Positions 8,605-17,585 of a DNA stretch of 64,000 nucleotides are shown in pieces. This DNA is from Hoeflea sp. IMCC20628 (GTDB taxonomy: Bacteria > Pseudomonadota > Alphaproteobacteria > Rhizobiales > Rhizobiaceae). Numbering within the stretch: the stretch's first letter is position 1; every line of letters starts with the position of its first letter. The stretch covers positions 1,010,501 through 1,074,500 of the forward strand of contig NZ_CP011479.1 in NCBI RefSeq assembly GCF_001011155.1, in the 5' to 3' direction. Made by a program: the position numbers and the translations under genes. The notes under the pieces were generated by a model that saw only the letters and a list, made by a program, of their open reading frames with translations, was not told the DNA's origin and searched no databases.

Positions 8605-9582
8605 ATGAGCCATGAACTGGAGCCGATTGAGATTCGTGGGCATGGGCTGCTGGCGCGAGTCATCCCCAATGGGGCGTCGCTGATTGATCTGCGTCTGGAG
8701 GGTGTCACAACACCACTTATTCTCGGAATGGCGCCTGAGTGTTATGTCAGTCATTCGCATCTCTATTTCGGCGCGGTCGTTGGGCGGCACGCAAATCGGA
8801 TCGCCCATGGCAGGGCCACGCTGAACGACAAGCCGCTGTCCTTCGACATCAATGTTCCTCCGCACCATTCGCATGGCGGGCAGGAGGGGTTTTCCCGACA
8901 AGTCTGGTCAATCTCCGACCGCAGCGAGAGCCATGTGTGCTTTAGCCTTCGGAGCCCTGACGGGCATGAGGGATATCCCGGTGATCTGGTGGTGACGGCC
9001 TGCTACAGGCTGTTGCCCGACGCGGGTCTGAGATTGACTTACGAGGCAACCAGCACGGCCGATACGATACTCAACATGTGCCACCACGCCTATTTCAATC
9101 TCGATGGGCGCGATACCGTCGACGATCACGTGCTGCAGATTGCCGCTGACACCTATTTGCCGTGCGATGAAACCGTTTTGCCGAGCGGCGGTCCGGTACC
9201 GGTTGCGGGCACGGCGTTCGATTTCACGGCACCACGAAGCCTGGGCGTGTTGGCTGACGAAGGGATGCAGCCCTACAACAACACCTACTGCCTGTCGGAT
9301 GCACCGGTAAATCCGCTGGGCTTTGCTGCGCGGCTGACCGGTTCGACAGGTGTATCAATGGAAGTGTGGACCACACAACCCGGTCTGCATCTCTACAATG
9401 GCTACCGCATTGCTGATTGTCCGCCGGGTATCGAGGGGCGTCACTACGGGGCGCGTGCGGGAGTATGTCTGGAGACGCAAAACTGGCCCGACAGTCCGAA
9501 CCGGCCCGAATTTCCAACATCAATCCTGCGTTCGGGCGATCACTACGGACACATGACCGAGTTTAGATTTGCGGCGCCCTGA
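8605..9582 (+). CDS. Aldose 1-epimerase (GalM/mutarotase family)
   Basis: A 325-residue beta-sandwich mutarotase. Family motifs are GAVVGRHANRIAHGRATL (about 56-73, with the sugar-binding Asn-Arg), HSHGGQEGFSRQVW (about 92-105), the catalytic His in MCHHAYFNLDG (about 156-166) and the C-terminal LETQNWPDSPN with the catalytic Glu. It interconverts alpha and beta anomers of free aldoses, letting later enzymes use a single form. It stands alone on the plus strand, before the GntR regulator of the second TRAP cluster, with which it probably shares substrates. Confidence 0.92.
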   Translation: MSHELEPIEIRGHGLLARVIPNGASLIDLRLEGVTTPLILGMAPECYVSHSHLYFGAVVGRHANRIAHGRATLNDKPLSFDINVPPHHSHGGQEGFSRQVWSISDRSESHVCFSLRSPDGHEGYPGDLVVTACYRLLPDAGLRLTYEATSTADTILNMCHHAYFNLDGRDTVDDHVLQIAADTYLPCDETVLPSGGPVPVAGTAFDFTAPRSLGVLADEGMQPYNNTYCLSDAPVNPLGFAARLTGSTGVSMEVWTTQPGLHLYNGYRIADCPPGIEGRHYGARAGVCLETQNWPDSPNRPEFPTSILRSGDHYGHMTEFRFAAP

Positions 9583-9673
9583 GGCGTCAAAACAAGCTTG
9601 CAATAAATCATAATATATTGATTTTTAAAGCGAATTATGGGCTTCGCAGAAATTCACTTGTGATACTTTACAT

Positions 9674-9693
9674 GATATATCAGTTCGTATATC
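9674..9693. promoter_or_regulatory. Inverted repeat upstream of GntR regulator (candidate operator)
   Basis: GATATA (9674-9679) and TATATC (9688-9693) form a perfect 6-bp inverted repeat with an 8-bp spacer, 10 bp before the regulator start codon, in an AT-rich 120-bp gap. Its position suits autoregulation by the GntR protein, but no second copy has been identified. Confidence 0.4.
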
Positions 9694-9702
9694 GTTTGGA
9701 AT

Positions 9703-10404
9703 ATGAACATTACGACACTCAATCCACAGTCTCTCGCCGACAGGTCCTATGGCACTGTCCGTCAGGCAATTCTCACCGGGAGACTTGCGCCGGACTCGAC
9801 ATGGTCGGACCGGGAACTGTGCGAGATGTTCGATCTGAGCCGGACGCCGGTGCGCGAGGCATTGCTGCGGCTGCAGACCGAACAACTGGTCCAGATTGTG
9901 CCGCGCAAGGGAACCCGCATACTGCCGCTGCGGCTTGAGGATGTTCGCGACATTCATCAGTTGACCAAGGCTCTCGAACTCGAAGCGGCGCTTCTGGTGG
10001 CGCGGAACTACAAAACGCTGGATGACCTGTCTCCGATCCGCATCTGCGTCGAAGCGATGGAGACGGCTCTTGACGCCGAAGACCGTGACGCATGGGCGCA
10101 AGCCGATACCGCCTGCCACTTCGCGGTGGTCGATTCCTGCGGCAACAAGCGGCTTGCAAGCATCTATCACGCCCAGCGCGGCCTCACCGATCGTGCCCGC
10201 TATTTCGTGCTGCATCTGCGTGAGATGCCAGTCCAGTCAACCATAGAACACCGCCAGATGTACGAGGCTCTTGTAGCCCGGGATCTGCGCAAGCTCGAGG
10301 TGGCTTATCGCCATCATTGGGAACGAACCACCGAAGAAATGTTGACCCTGATTGCACGGGTATCTCCGCGCAATTCGGGATCTGCTGTAAACCACCAAAC
10401 CTGA
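9703..10404 (+). CDS. GntR family (FCD) transcriptional regulator
   Basis: A 233-residue regulator. The winged helix covers about residues 10-75: SYGTVRQAILTGRLAPDSTW, then the recognition-helix region LSRTPVREALLRLQTEQLV and the wing IVPRKGTRILPL. The FCD domain follows, with the ligand/metal residues typical of the family in the helices around ACHFAVVDSCGN and the final YRHHWERT. It directly precedes the second TRAP operon in the same orientation (22-bp gap to the binding-protein gene), so it is most likely its local repressor. Confidence 0.88.
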   Translation: MNITTLNPQSLADRSYGTVRQAILTGRLAPDSTWSDRELCEMFDLSRTPVREALLRLQTEQLVQIVPRKGTRILPLRLEDVRDIHQLTKALELEAALLVARNYKTLDDLSPIRICVEAMETALDAEDRDAWAQADTACHFAVVDSCGNKRLASIYHAQRGLTDRARYFVLHLREMPVQSTIEHRQMYEALVARDLRKLEVAYRHHWERTTEEMLTLIARVSPRNSGSAVNHQT

Positions 10405-10426
10405 AGAAATATCCTGGGAGGATACT

Positions 10427-11416
10427 ATGAAGAAGAACGCTATTCTGGCGGCCCTGCTGGCTGCCTCCGCACTGGCTACGCCAGCCCTAGCCGCCGACCT
10501 GGTTATCAAGATTGGTACTGTTGTATCGGGTGATCACCCCGAAAACGTGGGTGCGCGTGAAATCGAACGCCTGATCGAAGAGCGTTCGAACGGTTCCATC
10601 GACGTCCGCATCTTCACCGACAGCCAGCTCGGAAATCAGCGCGAAATGGTCGAGCAGCTTCGTTCGGGCACGTTGGAGATGACCTGGGTGACGACCGGAT
10701 TCTTTGGTTCGTGGGTGCCTGAAATGGGCGCACTCGAAATCGGCTATCTTTTCAAGGACCGCGAGCATGCATTCCGGGCATTTGCTGGCCCGCTGGGTGA
10801 CGAGATCGCCGAGCGCGTCGAGCAGCACGGCGTTGAATTGCTGGGCTTTTTTGAAGCTGGAATGCGTCACCTGACCAATTCTAAGCGCGCAATCAATGGT
10901 CCTGACGATCTCAAAGGCCTGAAAATCCGCACCCCAAAATCGACCTACCATCTGCGCACACTGGAGATGATGGGCGCCAATGCCACGCCGATGGCCTTCA
11001 ACGAACTTTACACCGCAATGGAGCAGGGCGTCGTCGACGGTCAGGAAAATCCGCTTTCCAATATCTACAACGCCAAGTTCTCCGAAGTGAACAAGTACCT
11101 GGCGCTGACCGGCCATCTGCACCTCACCCATATGGTGCTTTATTCAGAGGAACTCTGGAAGGGACTGACGACGGAACAGCAGGAAATCATCCGCAGCTCG
11201 GTCATCGACGCACAGCAGGTCCAGCGTGACAAGGTGGCCTCGGATGATGCAAGCCTTCTGGGTGAACTGAAGAAGCAGGGCATGGAAGTGTCGGAGCCGG
11301 ACCGCGAGGCATTCGCTGCCAAGGTTGCACCGCTGCGCGACGACGCGATTGCCGAATTCGGTGATACCGCGACGGAATGGTTTGCCATGATCGACGCAGT
11401 TCGCGACCAGGACTGA
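10427..11416 (+). CDS. TRAP transporter substrate-binding protein, DctP family
   Basis: A 329-residue secreted binding protein with signal peptide MKKNAILAALLAASALATPA and cleavage after ALAA. DctP hallmarks are DLKGLKIRTPKSTYH with the substrate-binding Arg, TPMAFNELYTAMEQGVVDGQENP and a long C-terminal helix. It differs clearly from the cluster 1 protein in the ligand region, so it probably captures a different acid. The ribosome site GGGAGG is well placed before the ATG. The following DctQ gene starts 4 bp after its stop. Confidence 0.92.
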   Translation: MKKNAILAALLAASALATPALAADLVIKIGTVVSGDHPENVGAREIERLIEERSNGSIDVRIFTDSQLGNQREMVEQLRSGTLEMTWVTTGFFGSWVPEMGALEIGYLFKDREHAFRAFAGPLGDEIAERVEQHGVELLGFFEAGMRHLTNSKRAINGPDDLKGLKIRTPKSTYHLRTLEMMGANATPMAFNELYTAMEQGVVDGQENPLSNIYNAKFSEVNKYLALTGHLHLTHMVLYSEELWKGLTTEQQEIIRSSVIDAQQVQRDKVASDDASLLGELKKQGMEVSEPDREAFAAKVAPLRDDAIAEFGDTATEWFAMIDAVRDQD

Positions 11417-11420
11417 TCCC

Positions 11421-11939
11421 ATGCACCCCGACCTTGCAACCGGGACCCTCGGCGCGCTGGCGCGCGCCGAGGCAGCCATCCTGGGTCTCATGAAATGGAT
11501 GATCATCCTCGGCATGTCGGGAATGGTTTTCGTCGTCTTCCTCCAGATAGTCTCACGCTATGTCTTTTCGCTGTCGCTTGGCTGGTCGGAGGAGGTGGCG
11601 CGGTTGCTCTTCATCAGCATCGTGTTTCTCGGAGCGGCCGTTTTGGCCAGGCAAGGTCAGCACCTGACTGTCACCGTGGTTGTGGATCTGTTCGGTCCGC
11701 GTGTCCGCCACCTTCTGTTCGCGATTGCCTCGGGCGTCGGTTTGGTCTGCAGCTGGTATCTAGTGCAGGGCGGATGGGCCACCATGCTGCGTGAATGGGA
11801 CCAGCGCACGCCTGCTCTGCAACTGCCCATGGGCATTATCTTTGCCATCATTTTTGCTTCAGTCAGCCTCATGGCAATCTGGATGCTGGTGGTCATGCTG
11901 ATGCACGCGCGCGCCGCTCTTACAGGTGACAAGCCATGA
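11421..11939 (+). CDS. TRAP transporter small permease, DctQ family
   Basis: A 172-residue membrane protein with four hydrophobic helices. The family signature QIVSRYVFSLSLGWSEEVARLLF (about residues 39-61) is followed by FLGAAVLARQGQHLTV. It overlaps the DctM start by 4 bp (ATGA). It links the binding protein of cluster 2 to its transport channel. Confidence 0.9.
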   Translation: MHPDLATGTLGALARAEAAILGLMKWMIILGMSGMVFVVFLQIVSRYVFSLSLGWSEEVARLLFISIVFLGAAVLARQGQHLTVTVVVDLFGPRVRHLLFAIASGVGLVCSWYLVQGGWATMLREWDQRTPALQLPMGIIFAIIFASVSLMAIWMLVVMLMHARAALTGDKP

Positions 11940-13225
11940 GTACACTGGGTCTGCTTTTCGCGGTTTTCTTCGTATTGCTGCTGCTGGGGACGCCGATCCT
12001 GTTCAGTCTGGCTGCTGCGTCGATGGTTGTGCTGGCGTCGATCGATCTCCTATCGCCACAGCTGGTCATGCAACGTGTCTATGCAGGCCTCGACAGTTTT
12101 CCGATGTTGGCAATTCCCTTTTTCATGGCTGCCGGGGCGCTGATGGAACAGGGAGGCATCTCCCGCAGGCTGGTGAACTTTTCATCCTACCTCGTCGGCT
12201 GGATATCCGGTGGACTGGGCCATGTCGCCGTGATTGCCTCGACCATCTTTGCCGGCATCTCGGGCTCGGCAGTGGCGGACACCACCGCAATAGGATCGAC
12301 CATGATCCCGATGATGAAAAGGCGCGGCTACGACCCGGCTTTTTCTGCTGCTGTTGTCGCGGCGTCCGGCGTGATCGGGCCGATCATCCCTCCGTCAATT
12401 CCCTTGGTGCTCTATGGTGTGATTTCGGGCGTTTCCATCGGCGCACTATTCATGGGCGGGATAGTCCCCGGCCTGATGATGACCGTCGCGCTGATGACGC
12501 TGATCTATTTCAAGGCCAAGCGCAGCAAATGGGATATCGAGGTTGAACCGTTCTCCTATGCCGGGCTGTTCCAATCCTTCAAGCAGGCTGTTGCCGCGTT
12601 GGTGATGCCGCTGATCATTGTTGGTGGAATCCTCGGTGGTGTGTTCACGGCAACCGAAGCTGCGGTGGTTGCGACTGTCTACGCCCTGGTGGTCGGGTTG
12701 TTCTGGTACCGGGAACTGACGTTCACGCAACTGCCGGATCTTTTCTATCACGCCGGTCTGAACACCGCTGTGGTGATGGTGATCGTGGGTGTCGCCAATC
12801 TCGTTGGCTATGTTCTGACCATTGAACAACTGCCGTTGTTGCTGTCGAACTGGATGACAGCCCATATTGCCAGTGCGCTGATCCTGCTTCTGGTGATCAA
12901 CCTGCTGCTGCTTGTGGCAGGGTGCTTTCTCGATGGCGGTTCGGCGATCATCGTCTTCACGCCAGTGCTGTTGCCGGTGACCCAAGCTTTCGGCATCGAC
13001 CCTGTCTTCTTTGGTGTGATGATGACCGTCAATCTGATGATCGGCACCATCACGCCACCGGTCGGCCTCTCACTCTATATCGCCAGTGGCATTGCGGATA
13101 TCTCAATCCCGCAAATTTGCCGCGCGATCATGCCCTTTTTGCTGGTGCAACTCGTCGTGTTGCTGCTGATCACGGTCTTTCCCGACCTCGTTCTGTTCAT
13201 TCCCAGCCGAATTTACGATCTCTAA
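11936..13225 (+). CDS. TRAP transporter large permease, DctM family
   Basis: A 429-residue polytopic inner-membrane transporter of normal DctM length. Motifs are FPMLAIPFFMAAGALMEQGG, ISGSAVADTTAIGSTMIPMM, the GPIIPPSIPLVLYG hinge and GTITPPVGLSLYIASG. It transports the substrate captured by the preceding DctP. It ends 15 bp before the first isomerase-like gene, in the same operon. Confidence 0.92.
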   Translation: MSTLGLLFAVFFVLLLLGTPILFSLAAASMVVLASIDLLSPQLVMQRVYAGLDSFPMLAIPFFMAAGALMEQGGISRRLVNFSSYLVGWISGGLGHVAVIASTIFAGISGSAVADTTAIGSTMIPMMKRRGYDPAFSAAVVAASGVIGPIIPPSIPLVLYGVISGVSIGALFMGGIVPGLMMTVALMTLIYFKAKRSKWDIEVEPFSYAGLFQSFKQAVAALVMPLIIVGGILGGVFTATEAAVVATVYALVVGLFWYRELTFTQLPDLFYHAGLNTAVVMVIVGVANLVGYVLTIEQLPLLLSNWMTAHIASALILLLVINLLLLVAGCFLDGGSAIIVFTPVLLPVTQAFGIDPVFFGVMMTVNLMIGTITPPVGLSLYIASGIADISIPQICRAIMPFLLVQLVVLLLITVFPDLVLFIPSRIYDL

Positions 13226-13240
13226 AATCAAGGAACGTTC

Positions 13241-14200
13241 ATGTCTTATAAGAATTCCATCCTGCTCGGCACCATCGGTGGTTACCGGGACCGTTTTCAC
13301 CAGTTTCAGCCTGACCGTACGTTTGAAGAACGGCTTGAGATCGCAAAGAAGATCCCGCGTACCCATGGGGTGGAGCCGGTCTATCCGCAGGACCTCGGGG
13401 CAGATGGAGCCGGCGCCAAGACAATTCAGAAGAGTGGACTGGCAGTGTCTGCCGTCAACGTCAATGTCAAGACCGAGGACAAGTTCAGGGACGGCTCCTT
13501 TACCAATCCTGACGCCGGAATTCGCAAGGAAGCTGTGCAGTACCTGAAGACCTCGATGGACCTCGCCGCCGAGTTGAAAGCCGAGATGATAACTGTCTGT
13601 CCGCTGATCGACGGCTGGGATTATGCGTTTCAGGCCGACCATATTCAGCAATGGCGCTGGATGATCGAAGCTTTTGCTGAGGCTGCAGCGCACCGCGACG
13701 ACGTCAAGGTCAGCATCGAATACAAGGCCTATGAATCGAAGAACCACATCATCCTTCCATCCATGGGCCGCACCTTGCATTTCTGTGACCGGGTCGGTGC
13801 CAAGAATCTCGGCGTGACGATGGATGTTGGCCATGCCCTGATCGCAGGTGAAAGCCCCGGATCGGAGATCGCGGTTGCCTCGGAAGCGGGGCGGTTGTTC
13901 TACATCCACTTCAACGACAATGACCGTGGCGCCGATTGGGACATGTTGCCGGCTTCCGTCCACCTGTGGGAGACGCTGGAAACGCTGCATTACATGCGCC
14001 GTATCGGTTATGACGGCTGGGTGGCTTATGACGTCTTCACACGCTCCGGCGACAATGCCGAAGCCATCGCGGCAACGTTCGAGATCATGGAAAATCTCGA
14101 TGCCCTGCTCGACAAGATCGGTGACCAGAAGGCCAAGGATCTTATCACGGGCGGCCATCCACAGCGGACCTACAACGACCTGATCAAGGCACTGCTGTGA
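13241..14200 (+). CDS. Sugar isomerase/epimerase-like TIM-barrel protein (AP-endonuclease-2 family)
   Basis: A 319-residue protein of the xylose-isomerase-like/AP_endonuc_2 superfamily. Metal-binding positions are recognisable in VSIEYKAYE, TMDVGHALIAGE, FYIHFNDNDRG and WVAYDVFTRSG. Relatives isomerise or epimerise free or phosphorylated sugars, including L-rhamnose, L-fucose and keto-sugars. The last barrel position is Asp in VAYDVF, where many relatives have Glu. The gene is downstream of the TRAP operon and overlaps the next isomerase-like gene by 4 bp, so the imported compound may be isomerised by one or both. Confidence 0.8.
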   Translation: MSYKNSILLGTIGGYRDRFHQFQPDRTFEERLEIAKKIPRTHGVEPVYPQDLGADGAGAKTIQKSGLAVSAVNVNVKTEDKFRDGSFTNPDAGIRKEAVQYLKTSMDLAAELKAEMITVCPLIDGWDYAFQADHIQQWRWMIEAFAEAAAHRDDVKVSIEYKAYESKNHIILPSMGRTLHFCDRVGAKNLGVTMDVGHALIAGESPGSEIAVASEAGRLFYIHFNDNDRGADWDMLPASVHLWETLETLHYMRRIGYDGWVAYDVFTRSGDNAEAIAATFEIMENLDALLDKIGDQKAKDLITGGHPQRTYNDLIKALL

Positions 14201-15006
14201 AACTCGGGCTGGGGACATACTGTTTTCGCTGGTCTATCGGGCACAAGGATCGTGTGCCCGATAACCCTATGACTGCAATGCAGGTACTGGAATTTGCCAT
14301 CGCTGAAGGCTGCGAGGTTGTCCAGTATGCGGACAATCTGCCGCTGGACCGGCTGGACAATTCCGAACTTGAGGCTCTGGCGACCCATGCCAGAGCCAAT
14401 GGCGTCGCACTCGAGCTGGGCACGCAATCCTTTGATGCCGCACAGGTCAAAGCCTATCTCGACATCGCCGAGACCATCGATGCGCGCATCCTGCGCATAG
14501 CGCTCGATGCGGCCGACGCCGTTCGCCCGGTGGCCGATCTTGCCAGCGAGTTCGCACCATTGCTGGAGCGGGCAAGGCAGATCAACTGCCGCATCGCCAT
14601 TGAGAACCATTTCAACTTTCCATCGCAACGGATGGTCGAGTTGCTGTTGCTCGTCGAAAATCCGGTGCTGGGTGTGTGTCTCGACGTTGCAAATTCGATT
14701 TGCGCCGGCGAATGGCCGATGGTGACGGTGGGCATCTTGTCACCATATGCCATCAACCTGCACCTGAAGGATTATCAGATTGTTCCTGACGCTTATGGTG
14801 TCGGCTTCACCATCACCGGCCGACCTATGGGAGAGGGTCGCATTGATGCCGACGCGGTGCTCGCTGCACTGCCGATCCGGGACGACAGCATGAGCGTGAT
14901 TGTGGAGCACTGGCTGCCCTATCAGGACGACATCGCTGCTTGCCGCGCCATGGAGCGTGACTGGACCCGAAAGAACCTGGCTGCAGCGCGGCGCCATATG
15001 GGCTGA
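14197..15006 (+). CDS. Sugar phosphate isomerase/epimerase-like TIM-barrel protein
   Basis: A 269-residue AP_endonuc_2-family protein, beginning with a GTG that overlaps the preceding stop (GTGA). The metal sites are visible as IAIENHFNF, VCLDVANSI, INLHLKDYQI and VIVEHWLP (Glu, Asp, His, Glu), a more canonical set than in its neighbour. The family includes hydroxypyruvate isomerase, tagatose 3-epimerase and inosose dehydratase. It is the last gene of TRAP cluster 2. The exact reaction is not determinable. Confidence 0.8.
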   Translation: MKLGLGTYCFRWSIGHKDRVPDNPMTAMQVLEFAIAEGCEVVQYADNLPLDRLDNSELEALATHARANGVALELGTQSFDAAQVKAYLDIAETIDARILRIALDAADAVRPVADLASEFAPLLERARQINCRIAIENHFNFPSQRMVELLLLVENPVLGVCLDVANSICAGEWPMVTVGILSPYAINLHLKDYQIVPDAYGVGFTITGRPMGEGRIDADAVLAALPIRDDSMSVIVEHWLPYQDDIAACRAMERDWTRKNLAAARRHMG

Positions 15007-15632
15007 AACCAGACCCAGATGGTTGTCGCGGTCATCGGCACGGGGCCTGCTCAGAGGCTCCCCGCCGAAGAATGCATAGGCATGTCCATACAGCAAGGCT
15101 TCTGTGACCCGGACAGTCCTTGAGGAAACAGGCATTCTTTACCTGCATGGTGTCAGTGAAAACGCCCAGAATTCATCGTCAGCGAATTGAGAGAATGGAT
15201 TGCGTTGGTCGCAGCCAAAACGGCCTACCTCATGCCGAGGAGCCGTTGGGAGAGGGGTTATTGCGAAAGCTTGAGTTGTCGGAGACGTCAGTGCCGATGA
15301 GAGCGTCGCGGCGTGGGTTTGGCAAACGCTCGATGGGTGATGTACTCAAAGTGTCGGCGAATGGACAGAAATATTGGTCTGAAACCGAGTTCTGAGCTTG
15401 ACGCAATGGGCATAAATGGCGTCAGTTAGCTAAACATCTCGGTAGATCGATTGAATCTATAAAGACATAATTGGCGCCGATTAATCGGAAATCGACGCGG
15501 CCAGTCATGGTAATAAAAATGCTGCGATGTTTGAGGTGTGGCATTTTGTTCGGCTCGCAAGGACCGGGCAATCGTCATTGTGACCCACGTCGTGAATATA
15601 TGACGTCGCGGGATTAATGACATCCATTAATA
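15007..15632. other. 626-bp stretch without recognisable genes
   Basis: Open frames at 15120-15395 (plus) and 14740-15135 (minus) show no family resemblance, and the first lacks a convincing ribosome site. The right half is AT-richer than its surroundings. It separates TRAP cluster 2 from the integrase, and may be a decayed part of the integrated element. Confidence 0.45.
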
Positions 15633-17081
15633 TTATTCTTCCAGAGACCAATATCGGTCGTGATATTCGTCCTGAATTCCACCTGTCGTAGCATACAATA
15701 CCTTGGTTTCATAAGTCTGCAAGACCTTATGTTTTTCCTTGAGCTTATCGTCGTAGTTATAGATGCTCTGGGAGACGCTTTCTCTTCCTTCGTTTTTGTG
15801 GGTTACCGTCTCAACGGACTTTCCGTCGACGAAGCCCAAGCTCGTCCAGTCATCGAGATGCGTCGTGAATGCTCTTCGATGATCATGCGTTCCTTTGAAT
15901 GTCGTCGGCAGCGGGCCGTCTTCAGTTCGAGCTGCCACGATGGCATTCTTGATAGCCGAGTAGCTGAGATGTCCCTTAGATCGATCAGTTGATTTTCCCT
16001 TCTCTGGACGCAACGGCGGGAACAAGTGGACGTTCTCTTCGACGACAAGCTCATCACTGGTGAGCATGTCGTGAACCAAAGAACTGCACACATCTGGCAG
16101 TGGCAGCAGACGATAGGCTCCCATCTTGTCTGGTCCCAGCGCCCATACATATTTCCAGGGTCGCCCCTTCGTTCTCACAAACTCGGATTTGTGTGCTGAC
16201 AGTACTGTCTCGATCCGCTGTCCTGTCAGCATCTGTAGGCGTATCGCATTAATGATACTGACATCACATTCGTAATTGGCACCAAGCCATTTGAAAGCAA
16301 AATTGTGGAGCTGAAGCGGGCTTGCGAGAATAGCCGTGAAGGTGGCTTTGTTTCGGATATCGGTAGCATCTTTTTTTGGGCGTGTGGGTACTGACACCAT
16401 GAGCGAAACGTTCATTTCAAGCTTTGAATCTTTGTAGACTTCGGGACTTGTCGCCCATTTGAAACACCCGCGGATGGCGGAGTGTGTCAACCGCATTTGA
16501 TTCCAGTTTGCGCCCTTGCCTTTGGCTTTCCCTCTCTCCTGGATAGACAACAGCACGCCGCTGATGTCGCTCGGGGTGATGGACTTGATCGGCATTCCGC
16601 ACAGGCCTTTGAAGTCTCCAGCAATGACGCCTTCTTGGTAAGCGCCAATTGCTTTTCGATGTCCAGCATATGTAGCTGCACTCAAATTATCTTTGACGTA
16701 GTCGAGATACCGATCTCGCATCGTCTCCCAAATCCATTCACCAGCCGCGACACCAGCCACCTCGACGGATTTCTGGATATCTACGCCGCCTGATTTAACG
16801 AATGCCTCAATGAGGATTTTGGGATCGCGATCCTCTTTGACCTCTAATTTGAGACGCTTTACCAAGGAGCGGAGCTTTCCCAGTTCGTCATCCTGGAAGG
16901 TGTCCAGACGACAAAGGCTTGTCTTTCCATCTCTTGTCGCCCAGAACCAGAGGCATTGACCGTTGCGCACACGGAGCATCAGACCGTGTGTATCCTGATC
17001 GCGGTATTCCAGTATTTCACGCTTCTTTGCGGCCGATCTGGCTGCCGTCAATGTGTTGCCGTTGATGTGAACTTTAACCAT
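15633..17081 (-). CDS. Tyrosine-type integrase (P4-like, DUF4102 N-terminus)
   Basis: A 482-residue integrase. The N-terminal arm-binding domain has TAARSAAKKREILEYRD followed by GLMLRVRNGQCLWFW, typical of DUF4102. The catalytic domain keeps the Arg box MLTGQRIETVLSAHKSEF, the HxxR box GTHDHRRAF and a C-terminal IYNYDD tyrosine region followed by the long terminal helix. All key residues appear intact, so the enzyme could be active. Its start is about 200 bp from a tRNA-Lys 3' fragment, the expected attachment site. AT content and codon use differ from the neighbouring metabolic genes, which fits transfer. Confidence 0.9.
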   Translation of the reverse strand: MVKVHINGNTLTAARSAAKKREILEYRDQDTHGLMLRVRNGQCLWFWATRDGKTSLCRLDTFQDDELGKLRSLVKRLKLEVKEDRDPKILIEAFVKSGGVDIQKSVEVAGVAAGEWIWETMRDRYLDYVKDNLSAATYAGHRKAIGAYQEGVIAGDFKGLCGMPIKSITPSDISGVLLSIQERGKAKGKGANWNQMRLTHSAIRGCFKWATSPEVYKDSKLEMNVSLMVSVPTRPKKDATDIRNKATFTAILASPLQLHNFAFKWLGANYECDVSIINAIRLQMLTGQRIETVLSAHKSEFVRTKGRPWKYVWALGPDKMGAYRLLPLPDVCSSLVHDMLTSDELVVEENVHLFPPLRPEKGKSTDRSKGHLSYSAIKNAIVAARTEDGPLPTTFKGTHDHRRAFTTHLDDWTSLGFVDGKSVETVTHKNEGRESVSQSIYNYDDKLKEKHKVLQTYETKVLYATTGGIQDEYHDRYWSLEE

Positions 17082-17102
17082 GCGCTGATACCCAGATTGA
17101 TG

Positions 17103-17124
17103 TTAGGGTCACATTAGGGTCACA
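17103..17124. repeat. Perfect tandem repeat TTAGGGTCACA x2 upstream of the integrase
   Basis: Two exact adjacent copies of an 11-bp unit (17103-17113 and 17114-17124) lie about 20 bp before the integrase start and between it and the attachment site. Directly repeated arm sites recognised by the integrase N-terminal domain usually lie in this position. Arm-site function is inference. Confidence 0.6.
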
Positions 17125-17279
17125 TGCCAAAAAAGCAATCAGAGACATCGGTAATCCCAAAATGAGCCACATTAACACGTACAATTCCAGTAACTTCAGC
17201 ATTTTCAATATGTTGACAATGCTGTTGCGCATGAAAATTAGACTGCTGTTAACTGACATCGTCCCCGAAATTGTCATAA

Positions 17280-17331
17280 CCGCTGACTCTTAATCAGCGG
17301 GTCCACGGTTCGAGCCCGTGCGCGCCCACCA
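17280..17331 (+). other. 3' part of tRNA-Lys(CTT): attachment-site copy of an integrated element
   Basis: The sequence starts in the anticodon stem (GCTGA, 17282-17286), has loop CTCTTAA with anticodon CTT, stem TCAGC (17294-17298), variable GGGTC, T-arm CACGG-TTCGAGC-CCGTG (17304-17320), acceptor CGCGCCC (17321-17327), discriminator A and encoded CCA (329-331 of the same block). No D-arm or 5' acceptor strand (GGGCGCG) precedes it, so it is not a functional tRNA. Such fragments are the direct repeats left by integrases that insert in tRNA 3' ends. Its orientation places the element, and the restored tRNA, to the left. Confidence 0.85.
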
Positions 17332-17585
17332 TCTTTTCAAATGCTTATGTTGCTGATGGCTCTTTTGCTTTTCCGCTAGTAAGCGCATAGTAAGCAATCC
17401 AACGACGTTTCGATCTGACAAATCGAACGGGCTTTACGCGCCAGTCGGCCCAATAATTGCGTAAATTGCGCCGCAACTTCGTTTTTGTGCGTTTTGGGTT
17501 GCCGCTCCATCTTCTGTTGCCGGAACACCGCACAATATCAGCGTCCGGGGTTGAGGGGGCAGTTCATCCGATTAGATCAGGGGCC
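17332..17585. other. Short non-coding gap right of the attachment site
   Basis: 254 bp with no supported gene. It would be the first core chromosomal DNA after the integrated element, and it ends at the stop of the NagB-like gene. No terminator hairpin is clear. Confidence 0.4.

Noticed and set aside
17256-17331. Complete tRNA gene at the integrase border
   Set aside because: The 3' half is perfect, but upstream sequence has no D-arm and no strand pairing with the acceptor CGCGCCC, so it is a fragment only.
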